The position numbers were made by a program, and so were the translations under genes. This document shows, piece after piece, positions 24,896 through 33,815 of a stretch of 39,239 nt of DNA (the stretch's first letter is position 1; each line of letters starts with the position of its first letter). Origin of the DNA: Oligoflexia bacterium (GTDB taxonomy: Bacteria > Bdellovibrionota > Bacteriovoracia > Bacteriovoracales > Bacteriovoracaceae); contig JADGBS010000012.1 of assembly GCA_015231325.1 (NCBI GenBank), forward strand, positions 1 to 39,239, in the 5' to 3' direction. The notes beneath the pieces are model-generated. The model ran no database searches. It worked only from the letters and a program-made list of their open reading frames with translations, and was not told where the DNA came from.

Positions 24896-25819
24896 ATGAT
24901 TAGAATAAGAAAATATTTAGAAATGACCAATAACGGGATAGCTATATTACAAGTGCTGGGGGTCGCCTCCATCATGAGCGGATTGGTTTACTTATCGCTT
25001 GCAAGCTCCGATAAGTTGAGACAACTGCAGTTTGTTCTAAATCAAGATCAAGTATTTCATGCATGGCAAAATCAAGTAAAAATTGCACTAGAAAATCCTA
25101 TTATATGTGCAGCGAATTTTGCGGGAACGCCAGTTGCTACTGCGCTGCCTACCCCGTTTAACGTAGCGCAAGATTCCTCCCATACGCTTTTAAGTCTATT
25201 CCCTAATTCTGATTCTAGTGCTCGGTATAATGGTGTTTATCTTAGTAATGTTTTTAGTACTCCGACGGCTTCCGTTTCTGATTTCAAAGGATATAGAAAA
25301 GCACAAGTGACAGTTCGTCCAGTATTCAGCAAGCTCACTTCTGCTAATAGTTGGATTTCTTTTACTAGTGCTAGATTTGATATAAATTTAATTGCTTATT
25401 TGGACCCTGCAAATAATTATTCTTTGCGATATTGCTTTGGGCAGTCTTCTAGCATGGAAACTATCTCCATGAACTGCTTTTACTCTGGTGGACGCTTCAA
25501 ATATGACCAAAACTATAACTTAACTAGTTGCATGTTCGATTTTGTTCTTCAAACCACACCAATACCAGCAGTTACGGCCGTCTCTACTGCACTTCCCAGT
25601 CCCACACCCTATTCTATTGGAGGTAAAATCATAGCATTGCAAACTAAAAAAGATACCTTAAATAAGAATATAACCGATATAAATGCGAATAACGGATTAT
25701 TAAAAAAAGGGATATGCGCCGTAGCTTGCAATCCTGCAGTAAGAACCACAATATCGAGCGCAAATCATAATTATATAACAGCTTTGTGTCCAGAATTTCC
25801 AGCGAGTTGTCCTTATTAA
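24896..25819 (+). CDS. Type IV pilin-like / pseudopilin protein 2 (no Glu+5)
   Basis: Start taken as the ATG at 24896; an in-frame TTG at 24890 is possible, and neither has a good SD. A short basic leader (IRIRKYLEMTNNG) is followed by IAILQVLGVASIMSGLVYL, a hydrophobic helix. After the likely Gly cleavage site, position +5 is Gln rather than Glu, as is known for tip-type minor pseudopilins such as GspK. The C-terminal half carries the shared motif as RYCFGQ, NCFYSGGRF and SCMFDF, then a CAVAC and LCPEFPASC end. It lies 8 bp after pilin 1, in the same unit. Confidence 0.72.
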   Translation: MIRIRKYLEMTNNGIAILQVLGVASIMSGLVYLSLASSDKLRQLQFVLNQDQVFHAWQNQVKIALENPIICAANFAGTPVATALPTPFNVAQDSSHTLLSLFPNSDSSARYNGVYLSNVFSTPTASVSDFKGYRKAQVTVRPVFSKLTSANSWISFTSARFDINLIAYLDPANNYSLRYCFGQSSSMETISMNCFYSGGRFKYDQNYNLTSCMFDFVLQTTPIPAVTAVSTALPSPTPYSIGGKIIALQTKKDTLNKNITDINANNGLLKKGICAVACNPAVRTTISSANHNYITALCPEFPASCPY

Positions 25820-25849
25820 TTACTAGAATAGCTGTATGGTGAGGTTTTT

Positions 25850-27346
25850 ATAAAAAAAATAAAAATATTCAAAACAATATTTGGTAATTCTGGTTTTTCA
25901 TTAACGGAAACAGTGATCTCTGTGGGATTGATGGGATTTTTGGGACTTGCAGGAATGCAAATAACGCAAAATATGGATGCTAGTCGTACGCAAATACAAC
26001 AAACAACGGAGCAATTTAGTAGTGATTCGGAAATATTATCTGTCTTAAATGATGATCAATCTTGTTTACAAACATTTCGTGGCATAAATAATTTAGCGGT
26101 TACTGCACCAATCAGCGCACTAAAGTTTGGTGATGGAAGACCTAGAATTACTACCGGACAAACATTAAGCAATAGGTTGAGATTAGATAGCATGAATTTA
26201 CTGGGAGGCACTCCTATAGGGAATCCATCGGTTGCTAATAATCGATTACTGCTCACGCCTCTTCAAGTAAACTGGCGATACATAAATAATAGTAATACGC
26301 CGATACCCAAGACAGAGATTTTGAATCTTTTCTTTATTGTTGATGGTAATAATCAGCTGGTGGCTTGCAGCGGTACAGTTCCTTCCAGTAGCTATCAGTC
26401 ACAGGCATGCTCTACTATGGTGGGTACACCTGGTAGTTACTTTGACATTGGTACGCCAACGCCAGGTTGTTATTATAACAATAGCAAACTACGGATTGTC
26501 GATAGAGTGAACCAAGCAGATGCTGTTATTCCTGACTTGTCGTCGGTATATTCCGAGTCAATTCAGTCTGTCGATGGTCTTTGTAAAAATACGAGAATTA
26601 TTAGTTATCTTTCGGGGACCGGTTCAACAGTTACTAGCCTCTGCGAACGTTTTATAAATATCCTAGGCACACCTACAGAACATTACCTTTCTGAATGTCC
26701 AGGTACCATCGTGACAAGAACTTTTATCAACAATCTGGGTGCAAGTGTAGACAGAAAAATATGTAAAATTACATTAACTGGCGGCTATGCTATGCCGCCT
26801 CCCCCTAATGCTGGTGCGGTAGCTAATCCGGCATATGGATGTCCTCCGGGATGGGTTCATCCAGTGCCTGATTCTAACGGTAGAAATTTCTTTAGATCAA
26901 ATGACGCTTGGTCTTCGTCGTCCCTACCACCAGGGCAATCTTTTTGTTCCCCTGGTACTGATTGCTGGCATCCAGCTACTACTGCTTCTGGTCCTCCTTC
27001 TCTTAGCGCACCTTCTTATGGTGCGGTACCTACTGATTTTGGCGATACGCCTCCATACGCTTGCAGCGCTAGTTTTATGACATGCACTCAGCAGGCAAAT
27101 AGGTGTTGCCAAAATAGACCAGTAGACTTTCCGGCGTATTGGGAGCCACCAATATGTAATACGCACGATTCAAGATGTCCTTACAGCGACTCCGGTAGTT
27201 ATTGTTGCGATGGTGCGACAACCGGCCCTTGTACCGGTTGTGGTTATTGCACATGTACAATTGCTGTGCAAGATGTGACATGTTTGTGGCAATATGGTTC
27301 TACTACCAGTTTTTGTCCGGTAATCACCGCAATAGGTTGTTGGTAA
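25850..27346 (+). CDS. Type IV pilin-like protein 3 with Cys-rich C terminus and non-standard start
   Basis: The first standard start in frame is GTG at 25913, but that falls inside the prepilin helix. Translation upstream gives a perfect prepilin signal: KKIKIFKTIFGNSG then FSLTETVISVGLMGFLG with Glu+5. The frame is open only to a stop at 25829-25831. The best start is ATA at 25850, five bases after GGTGAGG; alternatively an ATG at 25836 would be in frame if the T5 run had one more T. The body has the shared motif as ACSGT, ACSTMVG and GCYYN. Residues after about 320 are unusually rich in Cys, Pro, Ser and Trp (NRCCQN, YCCDG, CTGCGYCTC), suggesting a disulphide-bonded exposed domain. It is probably the tip or adhesive member of the set. 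Confidence 0.72.
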   Translation: MKKIKIFKTIFGNSGFSLTETVISVGLMGFLGLAGMQITQNMDASRTQIQQTTEQFSSDSEILSVLNDDQSCLQTFRGINNLAVTAPISALKFGDGRPRITTGQTLSNRLRLDSMNLLGGTPIGNPSVANNRLLLTPLQVNWRYINNSNTPIPKTEILNLFFIVDGNNQLVACSGTVPSSSYQSQACSTMVGTPGSYFDIGTPTPGCYYNNSKLRIVDRVNQADAVIPDLSSVYSESIQSVDGLCKNTRIISYLSGTGSTVTSLCERFINILGTPTEHYLSECPGTIVTRTFINNLGASVDRKICKITLTGGYAMPPPPNAGAVANPAYGCPPGWVHPVPDSNGRNFFRSNDAWSSSSLPPGQSFCSPGTDCWHPATTASGPPSLSAPSYGAVPTDFGDTPPYACSASFMTCTQQANRCCQNRPVDFPAYWEPPICNTHDSRCPYSDSGSYCCDGATTGPCTGCGYCTCTIAVQDVTCLWQYGSTTSFCPVITAIGCW

Positions 27347-27363
27347 ACAAAAAGAGCATTGTT

Positions 27364-27993
27364 ATGACGACAAAATTATTTTCCTTCACCAAAATTCTGG
27401 TATTTTTTTATCTATATTGCTGTTTCTCTTTTCTTGTTGCTGTTGCTACAGAAAATCCTAAGCACTCTGATGATAGCGATAGTAATAGTGCTATTGATAC
27501 TATTTATATAAAATTTAACGATTACTACAAAAACTATCGTTCTGAACGGTTAGGATTAAATCCTAGCAAAAAGGAGCAAGAACATTGGAAAGAAATTTTA
27601 CCACTAGAAATTTCAGAGTCGCTGAGACTAGAGCTAACACACACCATATCTAGTTTTGATAAAAAGACGATGATCCTTACATTAAACGATCCTAAAGAAC
27701 TAAAGATGGTTTTTTCAGGTGTAGTGAGTCGTCATTTATATAAAGTTGATACTAATAGATTTATTGAACATAGTGCTAAAAACTTTTCGTTGAAAACGCC
27801 GCCATCGCAGCTTAAGGAAATATATGTTAACAGTGAAAATCAAAAAAGAACGTTTTCTCCCTCCTTTTTAAAATCTACTCGATTTGGTTGGATATTATTT
27901 TTTATTAAAGAGTATCCCTTAGTTTCGATATGTTTATTATGGGTGATTTTAATGTTGCTTATCGCCTTAGTAAAATGGTTGAAGAAAAAATAA
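27364..27993 (+). CDS. Hypothetical membrane protein, 209 aa
   Basis: The ATG at 27364 has AGAG seven bases upstream; earlier codons in the frame belong to the shadow of pilin 3. A signal/anchor segment (ILVFFYLYCCFSFLVAVA) is followed by a charged, probably periplasmic domain and a second membrane segment near the C terminus (YPLVSICLLWVILMLLIALV) ending in KWLKKK. No family recognised. It overlaps the start of the GT-C gene by 19 bp, which suggests coupling. Confidence 0.65.
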   Translation: MTTKLFSFTKILVFFYLYCCFSFLVAVATENPKHSDDSDSNSAIDTIYIKFNDYYKNYRSERLGLNPSKKEQEHWKEILPLEISESLRLELTHTISSFDKKTMILTLNDPKELKMVFSGVVSRHLYKVDTNRFIEHSAKNFSLKTPPSQLKEIYVNSENQKRTFSPSFLKSTRFGWILFFIKEYPLVSICLLWVILMLLIALVKWLKKK

Positions 27994-29444
27994 AAATTTT
28001 TCACAAAAGTTTTCCACTATTTTTATATATTGGCATGTTATTAACTTTTGGGTTAAGTTTTTATAATTTTAAAAGTAGTTTTGATGAAGGGATGTATTTA
28101 TTACAAGCACAGTTGATTTGCAATAATAAAATTCCTTATCAAGATTTCACAACGCACATTCTTCCAATATACATAAAATTTTTATCCCTATTTTGTAGTA
28201 AGGGATCAGTAATAAATTTTTTCCATTACCGAGTAATCTCTTTTTTTATTACCACTCTATCAAGTGTTTTAATTTTTTTTATTGCAAAAAAATTTTATAC
28301 TCCGTTCACTTCCATTATTGCAGCATTGCTATTTCAATTTTCAACCATTTCTTACCCTTTATATCTAACGACACCTACCTCCATAATGATGCTACTTGCG
28401 TTATTGTCGTTATATCTTCAATGGTTCTTTAATAGTTATAGAACAACAGTTATTTCTGCTATCTCCATGGGATTTGCTTTCATGATCAAACCATACGTGG
28501 TCCCATTAATAATAGCTAATTTCTTGTCGTTAATATTTTTCAGAAGAGATCTTAGAAAGATATTCCTTTATTCAGTCGTAATGTTTTTATCGGTATTATC
28601 GGTAATGCTTTACTGGCATATTTCTAGTGATGGAATATCTACAAAGACAATTATCTATCATTTGACTCATTATAGTAAGCACCAGCTTTTTTTGAATTTA
28701 CAAAAGATAAAATCCTATCAAGAGTTTTTTTTACAAAATAATATTAAAACACCATTTTCATTTGCCTGGTACGCTCACTATGAATATTTTTTTTCTAGAA
28801 ATATTTACAATAGTGCCTTTTGGACTTTACTTGTTTCATTATTCGGTTTAGTTTTATCGTTTTATAAGTCTGGTCTTCCATCGTTTTTTTCATCTTTTTT
28901 GGCGCTAAACTTTATTTTAAACTTATTATTTTTTCTCTTTATATTTCAATATGTAAGAGATAATTCTTTCGTAAACTACCTTCCCTCTTTCTCGTTATTG
29001 TCCGCACATGTTATGGATATGATTTTAAAAAAAACAAGTACTCATTTAAACACCATCTTTAAAGTAGGGATAATGCTGCTAGTGCTTTTTTTTCTAAATT
29101 TTTCATTTAAACAGATTAAGCAAGGTTCTACATATTTTTTTCAAATAGAAAGATTAAATTTGTCGCAACGAAAAGTATTAACCTTTGATCCGGTGGCCGC
29201 GGTAATCGCCAAAGCAGAAATTGCTTGTAATTTTATCGACGAAGGCCAATATCAAGCAATTTTTCCCAAAACCGAGATAAAGGAAATTAAAAAATTATTA
29301 ATAACATCTGATCAGTTGATTTCTTGTTTACAAAGAGATGAAAAGATCATTGTACTGATTGATTCTGTTTTCTATTCAATGGCCGATGAAAAATTAAAAG
29401 ACTTCGTTTTCTCTTTAGATAAAAGCAGAATAATGTTCTTATAG
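27975..29444 (+). CDS. GT39/PMT_2-like membrane glycosyltransferase (GT-C fold)
   Basis: An integral membrane protein with about ten hydrophobic segments. After the first segment it has SFDEGMYLLQAQLI and KIPYQDFTTHILPIYIK, the 'DEGxYLxxA...GKxPYxDF' pattern of the PMT_2/ArnT-type GT-C family, whose first-loop acidic residue takes part in catalysis. These enzymes use polyprenyl-phosphate sugars to glycosylate lipids, glycans or proteins on the outer face of the inner membrane. The start is uncertain: the ATG at 27975 is chosen because it puts a short basic N-region before the first segment; ATG 27930 is also in frame. A soluble C-terminal domain of about 110 residues follows. It converges with a radical SAM gene after only 14 bp. 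Confidence 0.72.
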   Translation: MVEEKIKIFHKSFPLFLYIGMLLTFGLSFYNFKSSFDEGMYLLQAQLICNNKIPYQDFTTHILPIYIKFLSLFCSKGSVINFFHYRVISFFITTLSSVLIFFIAKKFYTPFTSIIAALLFQFSTISYPLYLTTPTSIMMLLALLSLYLQWFFNSYRTTVISAISMGFAFMIKPYVVPLIIANFLSLIFFRRDLRKIFLYSVVMFLSVLSVMLYWHISSDGISTKTIIYHLTHYSKHQLFLNLQKIKSYQEFFLQNNIKTPFSFAWYAHYEYFFSRNIYNSAFWTLLVSLFGLVLSFYKSGLPSFFSSFLALNFILNLLFFLFIFQYVRDNSFVNYLPSFSLLSAHVMDMILKKTSTHLNTIFKVGIMLLVLFFLNFSFKQIKQGSTYFFQIERLNLSQRKVLTFDPVAAVIAKAEIACNFIDEGQYQAIFPKTEIKEIKKLLITSDQLISCLQRDEKIIVLIDSVFYSMADEKLKDFVFSLDKSRIMFL

Positions 29445-29458
29445 ATTATTACTTTAGA

Positions 29459-30772
29459 TTATGACTTTGCAACTTCTTTGGCCCGCGTTCCAGCTTTAAA
29501 GAGAAAGAGAAGGATCAGTAGAATTTGTAAGGTATGTATTCTTCGTAAAAGAAAAGTCAAATACTTATTAAAAAAAGAGATCTTTACTATTAACTCTCTT
29601 ATTAAAAGTAAAACATCATATCGTTTTTTTGATTTGGTAAAAAATTTATTGAATTCCTGTGCTTTTTCCAACACTTTTGGATCGGGAACATTCAGATCAC
29701 AAAAATTTATGTTTAATAACTCAACATAAGGATGACGAATCCAAAAATATAATAGGGGGTAAGCAATTTGAGCGGCCCTTTTGGTTTGAACATGCAAAGT
29801 GATTGTGTTTTTCCTATCGCTACTACTTTTTATCGAATCAATAACAGCAAATAATTTTTTCAATTTTTTTTGATCATATCCTCTGGTTGTAAACACAAGA
29901 TGTAATGACTTAAATGAGGTTATAAATTGGTTTAAAATTTCTTTACTGGGAACATGCCAAAACTCATAATAGAGGGCCAGATCATATTTTTCATTCAAAA
30001 CCGTTCTAGTAAAATCATCGGTTTCAAACGCAGCAAAATCTGCCATCATATACACTAAAGAAACTTTTTTATCGAAAGAGAGTTTGCGTAAATCATTTTT
30101 TATAGAGAAAGCACTTCTAGTAATTCTTGGACGACCAAAAATTGCTTCTTGATTTTCTACAGAGCCATAACATCCCTTACAAGGATAATTACACCCTTTA
30201 AAAATTGGAATGAATGGATAGATAAAAGTTGGAAAAGTATTTTTTTGATGGTAGTTCACTATTTTTTTTAATGAGGGAAACCAATCTATCGTTAAGCAAT
30301 CTGATTGATCATAATCTTTTTGCTTTAAAGTGCTGATGATTTTTCCTTTGTGCCCTATATAGGAAAGATTTTCAAAATCACATAAAGTTTTTTTCTCTAT
30401 TAGTGCCAAAATTAGAGCTGAAAAAATACTTTCACCATCGCCCATTAAGACATAATCAATACAAGAATGATTTATTATTTCATTTGCAAATATTGTTGCG
30501 GTATATCCTCCTACCACAATTGGAATGTTGTGATTAAAGCTCTTGATTTTTTTTGCCAATTCAAAAGCATCATGCAGAGAAAAATACCAATGGATATCCA
30601 TTACACAAACCAAGGTTTTGGTTAAATATTCATTTTTGAATTCATAAGAAAATAAACCTTTCTTAGGATAATTAACGGAATTCATCAGACCAATTAGACC
30701 AAAAGGTATCTGTTCTGATCTTCCGTATGTTCCGTGTTTGGGATGAATATATAAAATGTTTTTCGTAATAAT
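29459..30772 (-). CDS. B12-binding-domain radical SAM protein A (N-terminus extends beyond any standard start)
   Basis: The N-terminal half is a cobalamin-binding-type Rossmann domain (IPIVVGGYTAT, DYVLMGDGE), though without a DxHxxG base-off motif. The radical SAM motif KGCNYPCKGCYG has CX3CX2C spacing (Cys165, 169 and 172 counted from the ATG at 30685). The first ATG (30685) cuts the domain: the upstream frame encodes KNILYIHPKHG and SEQIPFGLIGL, the expected first strand and 'PxGLxxL' helix. This frame stops at 30773 with no ATG, GTG or TTG; ATT codons at 30770 or 30767 follow a GGGGG run. An ATG at 30776 is one base out of frame. So it either starts at AUU or carries a one-base change. 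The C-terminal part ends in a hydrophobic/basic segment. Substrate unknown. Confidence 0.78.
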   Translation of the reverse strand: MITKNILYIHPKHGTYGRSEQIPFGLIGLMNSVNYPKKGLFSYEFKNEYLTKTLVCVMDIHWYFSLHDAFELAKKIKSFNHNIPIVVGGYTATIFANEIINHSCIDYVLMGDGESIFSALILALIEKKTLCDFENLSYIGHKGKIISTLKQKDYDQSDCLTIDWFPSLKKIVNYHQKNTFPTFIYPFIPIFKGCNYPCKGCYGSVENQEAIFGRPRITRSAFSIKNDLRKLSFDKKVSLVYMMADFAAFETDDFTRTVLNEKYDLALYYEFWHVPSKEILNQFITSFKSLHLVFTTRGYDQKKLKKLFAVIDSIKSSSDRKNTITLHVQTKRAAQIAYPLLYFWIRHPYVELLNINFCDLNVPDPKVLEKAQEFNKFFTKSKKRYDVLLLIRELIVKISFFNKYLTFLLRRIHTLQILLILLFLFKAGTRAKEVAKS

Positions 30773-30816
30773 TCATCCCCCAATTTTAAGCGTTTAATGT
30801 GACGGACGTTAAAAAC

Positions 30817-30822
30817 TATACT
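30817..30822 (+). promoter_or_regulatory. Possible -10 box for the radical SAM B operon
   Basis: TATACT lies 30 bases before the ATG at 30852, in the gap between divergent radical SAM genes. The -35 region is poor, so this is a weak call. Confidence 0.3.
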
Positions 30823-30851
30823 TATTATTCTTAAAATCTTAATATCAAATC

Positions 30852-32318
30852 ATGAAAATACAAGTAACTTTAGTTGCACCACCAATAAATTATCAGACTA
30901 GTTTGTACGGTTTTAAACACCATTTTTCAAAAAAAAATAAATACCATCGTAATCAACCTCCGTTGGGAATTGGTTATATAGCTTCCTATTTGATAAAACA
31001 CCAGTATAACGTTTCCCTAATTGATTGTGCGGCCCATTCTTGGAATATGCAACAATCCGTAGATGCAATATTGGCCACAAAACCAAATATTATTGGAATA
31101 ACTGCTATCACTTTTGAATCCGAAGCGGCATACTCTCTTATCCGAGAATTGAAAAAGAAGAATCATAATATTTTTCTGGTTTTAGGTGGCGCCCATGTTA
31201 ACAGCAACTATCCTAAAATTCATATCGAATGTCCAGAAGTTGATGCGTTTGTGGCCGGCGATGGGGAAATGACCATGCTTGAAATATCTCAAATACTTGA
31301 GAAGGGTATTGACCGAGATGGAAAATTGGCCGAAGGTACAATAGAAAAATTAGCAAACCTAAGAGGTGTCCGCATACGAAAAAACGATGGCATTTTTACT
31401 ACACTCATAGAAAGAGAACTTTTAGACGATCTTGATCAACTACCATCTCCTGCCTACCATCTTTACCATCATCACCTCTATAAACCGCTCCCTCATAGAG
31501 CAAAACGATTACCATCAACGTCTATGATAACCAGCAGAGGTTGCTCTTACGGACTCTGTACTTATTGTGAACTTTCCGGACTAATAAAAAAAAGCTATCG
31601 TCGACACTCTGTGGATCGCGTTATTGATGAAATTATTTTATTAAAAAAAATTACCTTTGCAAAAGAGATCTATTTTCAAGATGACATCTTTGTTTCAGAT
31701 ACTAAATGGGTTGAAGATTTTTGTAATCAATTAATTTCAAAAAATGTTTCTATTTCTTGGAGTTGTGAAAGTCGATTTAAAGGTATTTCGTTCGAGTTAT
31801 TAAGTCTAATGAAAAAGGCCGGTCTTTGGCGAATTTACTATGGACTAGAATCTGGCTCACAGCACCTTCTCGATAAAATAAAAAAAGGTCATACATTGGA
31901 AGAGGCCGCTGAGGCAGTTAATATTGCAAATAAAGTTGGTGTCGATATAGTAGGCTTTTTTATGTTCGGATTGCCTGGTGAAACCCCTGAGGATGCTCGT
32001 AACACTATCAATTTTTCCAAAAAACTGGGATTAGATCATGCAATTTATTCGTTCACAGTGCCTCATCCAAATACTGAACTCTACAGCATCTGTAAATCAG
32101 AAGGAACTTTTTTTGAAAATAACTATCACTACCGCAAGGTATCTTTTCTTCCCAGCACATACAAAAAATCAGAAGAATTACAAAAACTGCGTGACAAGGC
32201 CTTTCGAGAATTTTATTTAAGGCCATCTTATGTCTATAGATGTATAAAAAAAATAAGGAGTATAGGGGATTTATCCTATTACTTTAGGGGATTAAATTCT
32301 TTGTTAGGATATATTTGA
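30852..32318 (+). CDS. B12-binding-domain radical SAM protein B (CX4CX2C)
   Basis: A full-length protein of 488 residues. The B12-binding-type domain is visible from VTLVAPPINY through QPPLGIGYIASYL, NIIGITAITFE, LVLGGAHVN and AFVAGDGE. The radical SAM domain starts TSRGCSYGLCTYCEL, with Cys231, 236 and 239 in a CX4CX2C arrangement rather than CX3CX2C. Later family blocks are IYFQDDIF, YYGLESGSQHLLDKIKKG and GFFMFGLPGETPED. No SD precedes the ATG. It is coupled to the next gene by a TGATG overlap. The class includes methylases and ring-forming or rearranging enzymes that act on peptides, lipids and tetrapyrrole-like molecules; the substrate here cannot be read. Confidence 0.87.
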   Translation: MKIQVTLVAPPINYQTSLYGFKHHFSKKNKYHRNQPPLGIGYIASYLIKHQYNVSLIDCAAHSWNMQQSVDAILATKPNIIGITAITFESEAAYSLIRELKKKNHNIFLVLGGAHVNSNYPKIHIECPEVDAFVAGDGEMTMLEISQILEKGIDRDGKLAEGTIEKLANLRGVRIRKNDGIFTTLIERELLDDLDQLPSPAYHLYHHHLYKPLPHRAKRLPSTSMITSRGCSYGLCTYCELSGLIKKSYRRHSVDRVIDEIILLKKITFAKEIYFQDDIFVSDTKWVEDFCNQLISKNVSISWSCESRFKGISFELLSLMKKAGLWRIYYGLESGSQHLLDKIKKGHTLEEAAEAVNIANKVGVDIVGFFMFGLPGETPEDARNTINFSKKLGLDHAIYSFTVPHPNTELYSICKSEGTFFENNYHYRKVSFLPSTYKKSEELQKLRDKAFREFYLRPSYVYRCIKKIRSIGDLSYYFRGLNSLLGYI

Positions 32319-33787
32319 TGGAAAAAAAATGTACGCTTAACTATAAGATTATTTTCTTGCTGCCTCCTCTCAATGAACGCGGATCGCAGGGACTTTTACC
32401 TCGTGGGATACCCTATCAAACACTTTTAATAGCTACGTATCTAAAAAATACTGGATATGATCCAGTTATATGGGATTGTTTTTTATTAGATATTTCGTTT
32501 CATAAAATTGTAGATAAAATTGAAAGAGAAGATGACATCAATCTATTGGCGATTCCTCTTTCCCAGGATAACCGAGAATTTCCTATAGAAGTATCAATAA
32601 AACTAGCAACTCTTTTAAAGACTAAGTTTCCTTTAAAAACGATAATACTTTACAATCGATTTCCAGTTATCGAGAAGATAAAAGGCATACCAAAATTACA
32701 ATTTGACTATGTACTCACTGGAGATGTTGAATTGTCGTTTATCGATCTTTTAAATGCTATAGTCAAAAAAAATAAAAGGATTATAGATATTGGTGGATTG
32801 GCATATTTTGAAAAATCTGTCCTTAAACAAACTTCTTTAGAATTACAACTTGAAAATGTAGATTTGCTTTTCTTTCCACAGTTTTCTCTTCTTGATATGG
32901 AAAGATATATTGAAATGCCCCATCGCTATAAAGGTAGAAATTTTTACTATATGGAATCGGCAAGGGGTTGTTCCTGGGGACTTTGTAAATATTGCCAAGA
33001 AAATTTCACAAAAGAGAATAGGAAATATTCTTTTCGATCACGATCACCTGAAAATGTGGTTGAAGAGATAAAACATGCAATTAAAATCTATGCAGCAGAC
33101 GAGATTCAATTTAACAATCCTCAATTTCAAACCGATATAGGATGGTTGCAAAAATTTGAAATGTTATTAAAAGAACAGAATATCAAGATCTCTTGGTCTG
33201 CTTTATCACGTGCAGATTGTTTGAATTCGAGCGTTGTTGGTATTTTTAAACGAACTGGTTGTCATAATTTACTTGTTGGAATTGAATCTTTCAAAAAAGA
33301 TCATTTGAATTTTTTAGATAAAAATATTACAGAAGAAGATATTGTGCGTGCCATCGAAAATTGTAGTAAATTTGGTATAGAGGTTACAGGCTCTTTTTTA
33401 TTAGGATTGCCTGATGAAAATATTTTAGATGTAATAAAAAATATGTCAAAAGCTGCAAAATTGGGTATTGACTATGTACAAATTTTTATTGCCAAATGGT
33501 GGAACGAAGATGCAACTAAAGATTTAGAAGGTAAAGGGGAATTAAAAACAGATTGGGATGTTAGTGAGTATGATTTTTTTGGTCCGATTTTTGTTCCTAA
33601 ATCATATAGGCACGTTAGAATATTAAAAATCGCCAAAAAAGTAGCATATTTATATTTCTACTTACATCCGCTTACTCTATGGAGAATTTTTAAAAAAATA
33701 CATGATTTAAATAGTTTTACGCGAATTTTATTCGGAGGAATAGTCCTTTTGAAAGTGGCCACCATAAATATTGGTCGTAAACGTTGA
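32318..33787 (+). CDS. B12-binding-domain radical SAM protein C (CX4CX2C)
   Basis: It starts at the ATG of a TGATG overlap with protein B, with TAGGA just upstream. The N-terminal domain has IIFLLPPLNER, IPYQTLLIATYL and DYVLTGDVELS. The radical SAM motif SARGCSWGLCKYCQE has Cys218, 223 and 226, again CX4CX2C. Then come EIQFNNPQFQTD, LLVGIESFKKDH and GSFLLGLPDEN. It looks like a paralogue of protein B that has diverged strongly in the N-terminal half, including a degenerate glycine-rich loop (YNRFPVI in place of the GGxH-like loop), which suggests reduced cobalamin binding. B and C may act as a pair or successively on one substrate. Confidence 0.87.
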   Translation: MEKKCTLNYKIIFLLPPLNERGSQGLLPRGIPYQTLLIATYLKNTGYDPVIWDCFLLDISFHKIVDKIEREDDINLLAIPLSQDNREFPIEVSIKLATLLKTKFPLKTIILYNRFPVIEKIKGIPKLQFDYVLTGDVELSFIDLLNAIVKKNKRIIDIGGLAYFEKSVLKQTSLELQLENVDLLFFPQFSLLDMERYIEMPHRYKGRNFYYMESARGCSWGLCKYCQENFTKENRKYSFRSRSPENVVEEIKHAIKIYAADEIQFNNPQFQTDIGWLQKFEMLLKEQNIKISWSALSRADCLNSSVVGIFKRTGCHNLLVGIESFKKDHLNFLDKNITEEDIVRAIENCSKFGIEVTGSFLLGLPDENILDVIKNMSKAAKLGIDYVQIFIAKWWNEDATKDLEGKGELKTDWDVSEYDFFGPIFVPKSYRHVRILKIAKKVAYLYFYLHPLTLWRIFKKIHDLNSFTRILFGGIVLLKVATINIGRKR

Positions 33788-33815
33788 TGACCTATAGACT
33801 TCTACTTATTAGAAT

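Noticed and set aside
24027..27346. A complete type II secretion or type IV pilus operon
   Set aside because: Only prepilin-like proteins are present; there is no ATPase, platform protein, secretin or prepilin peptidase.
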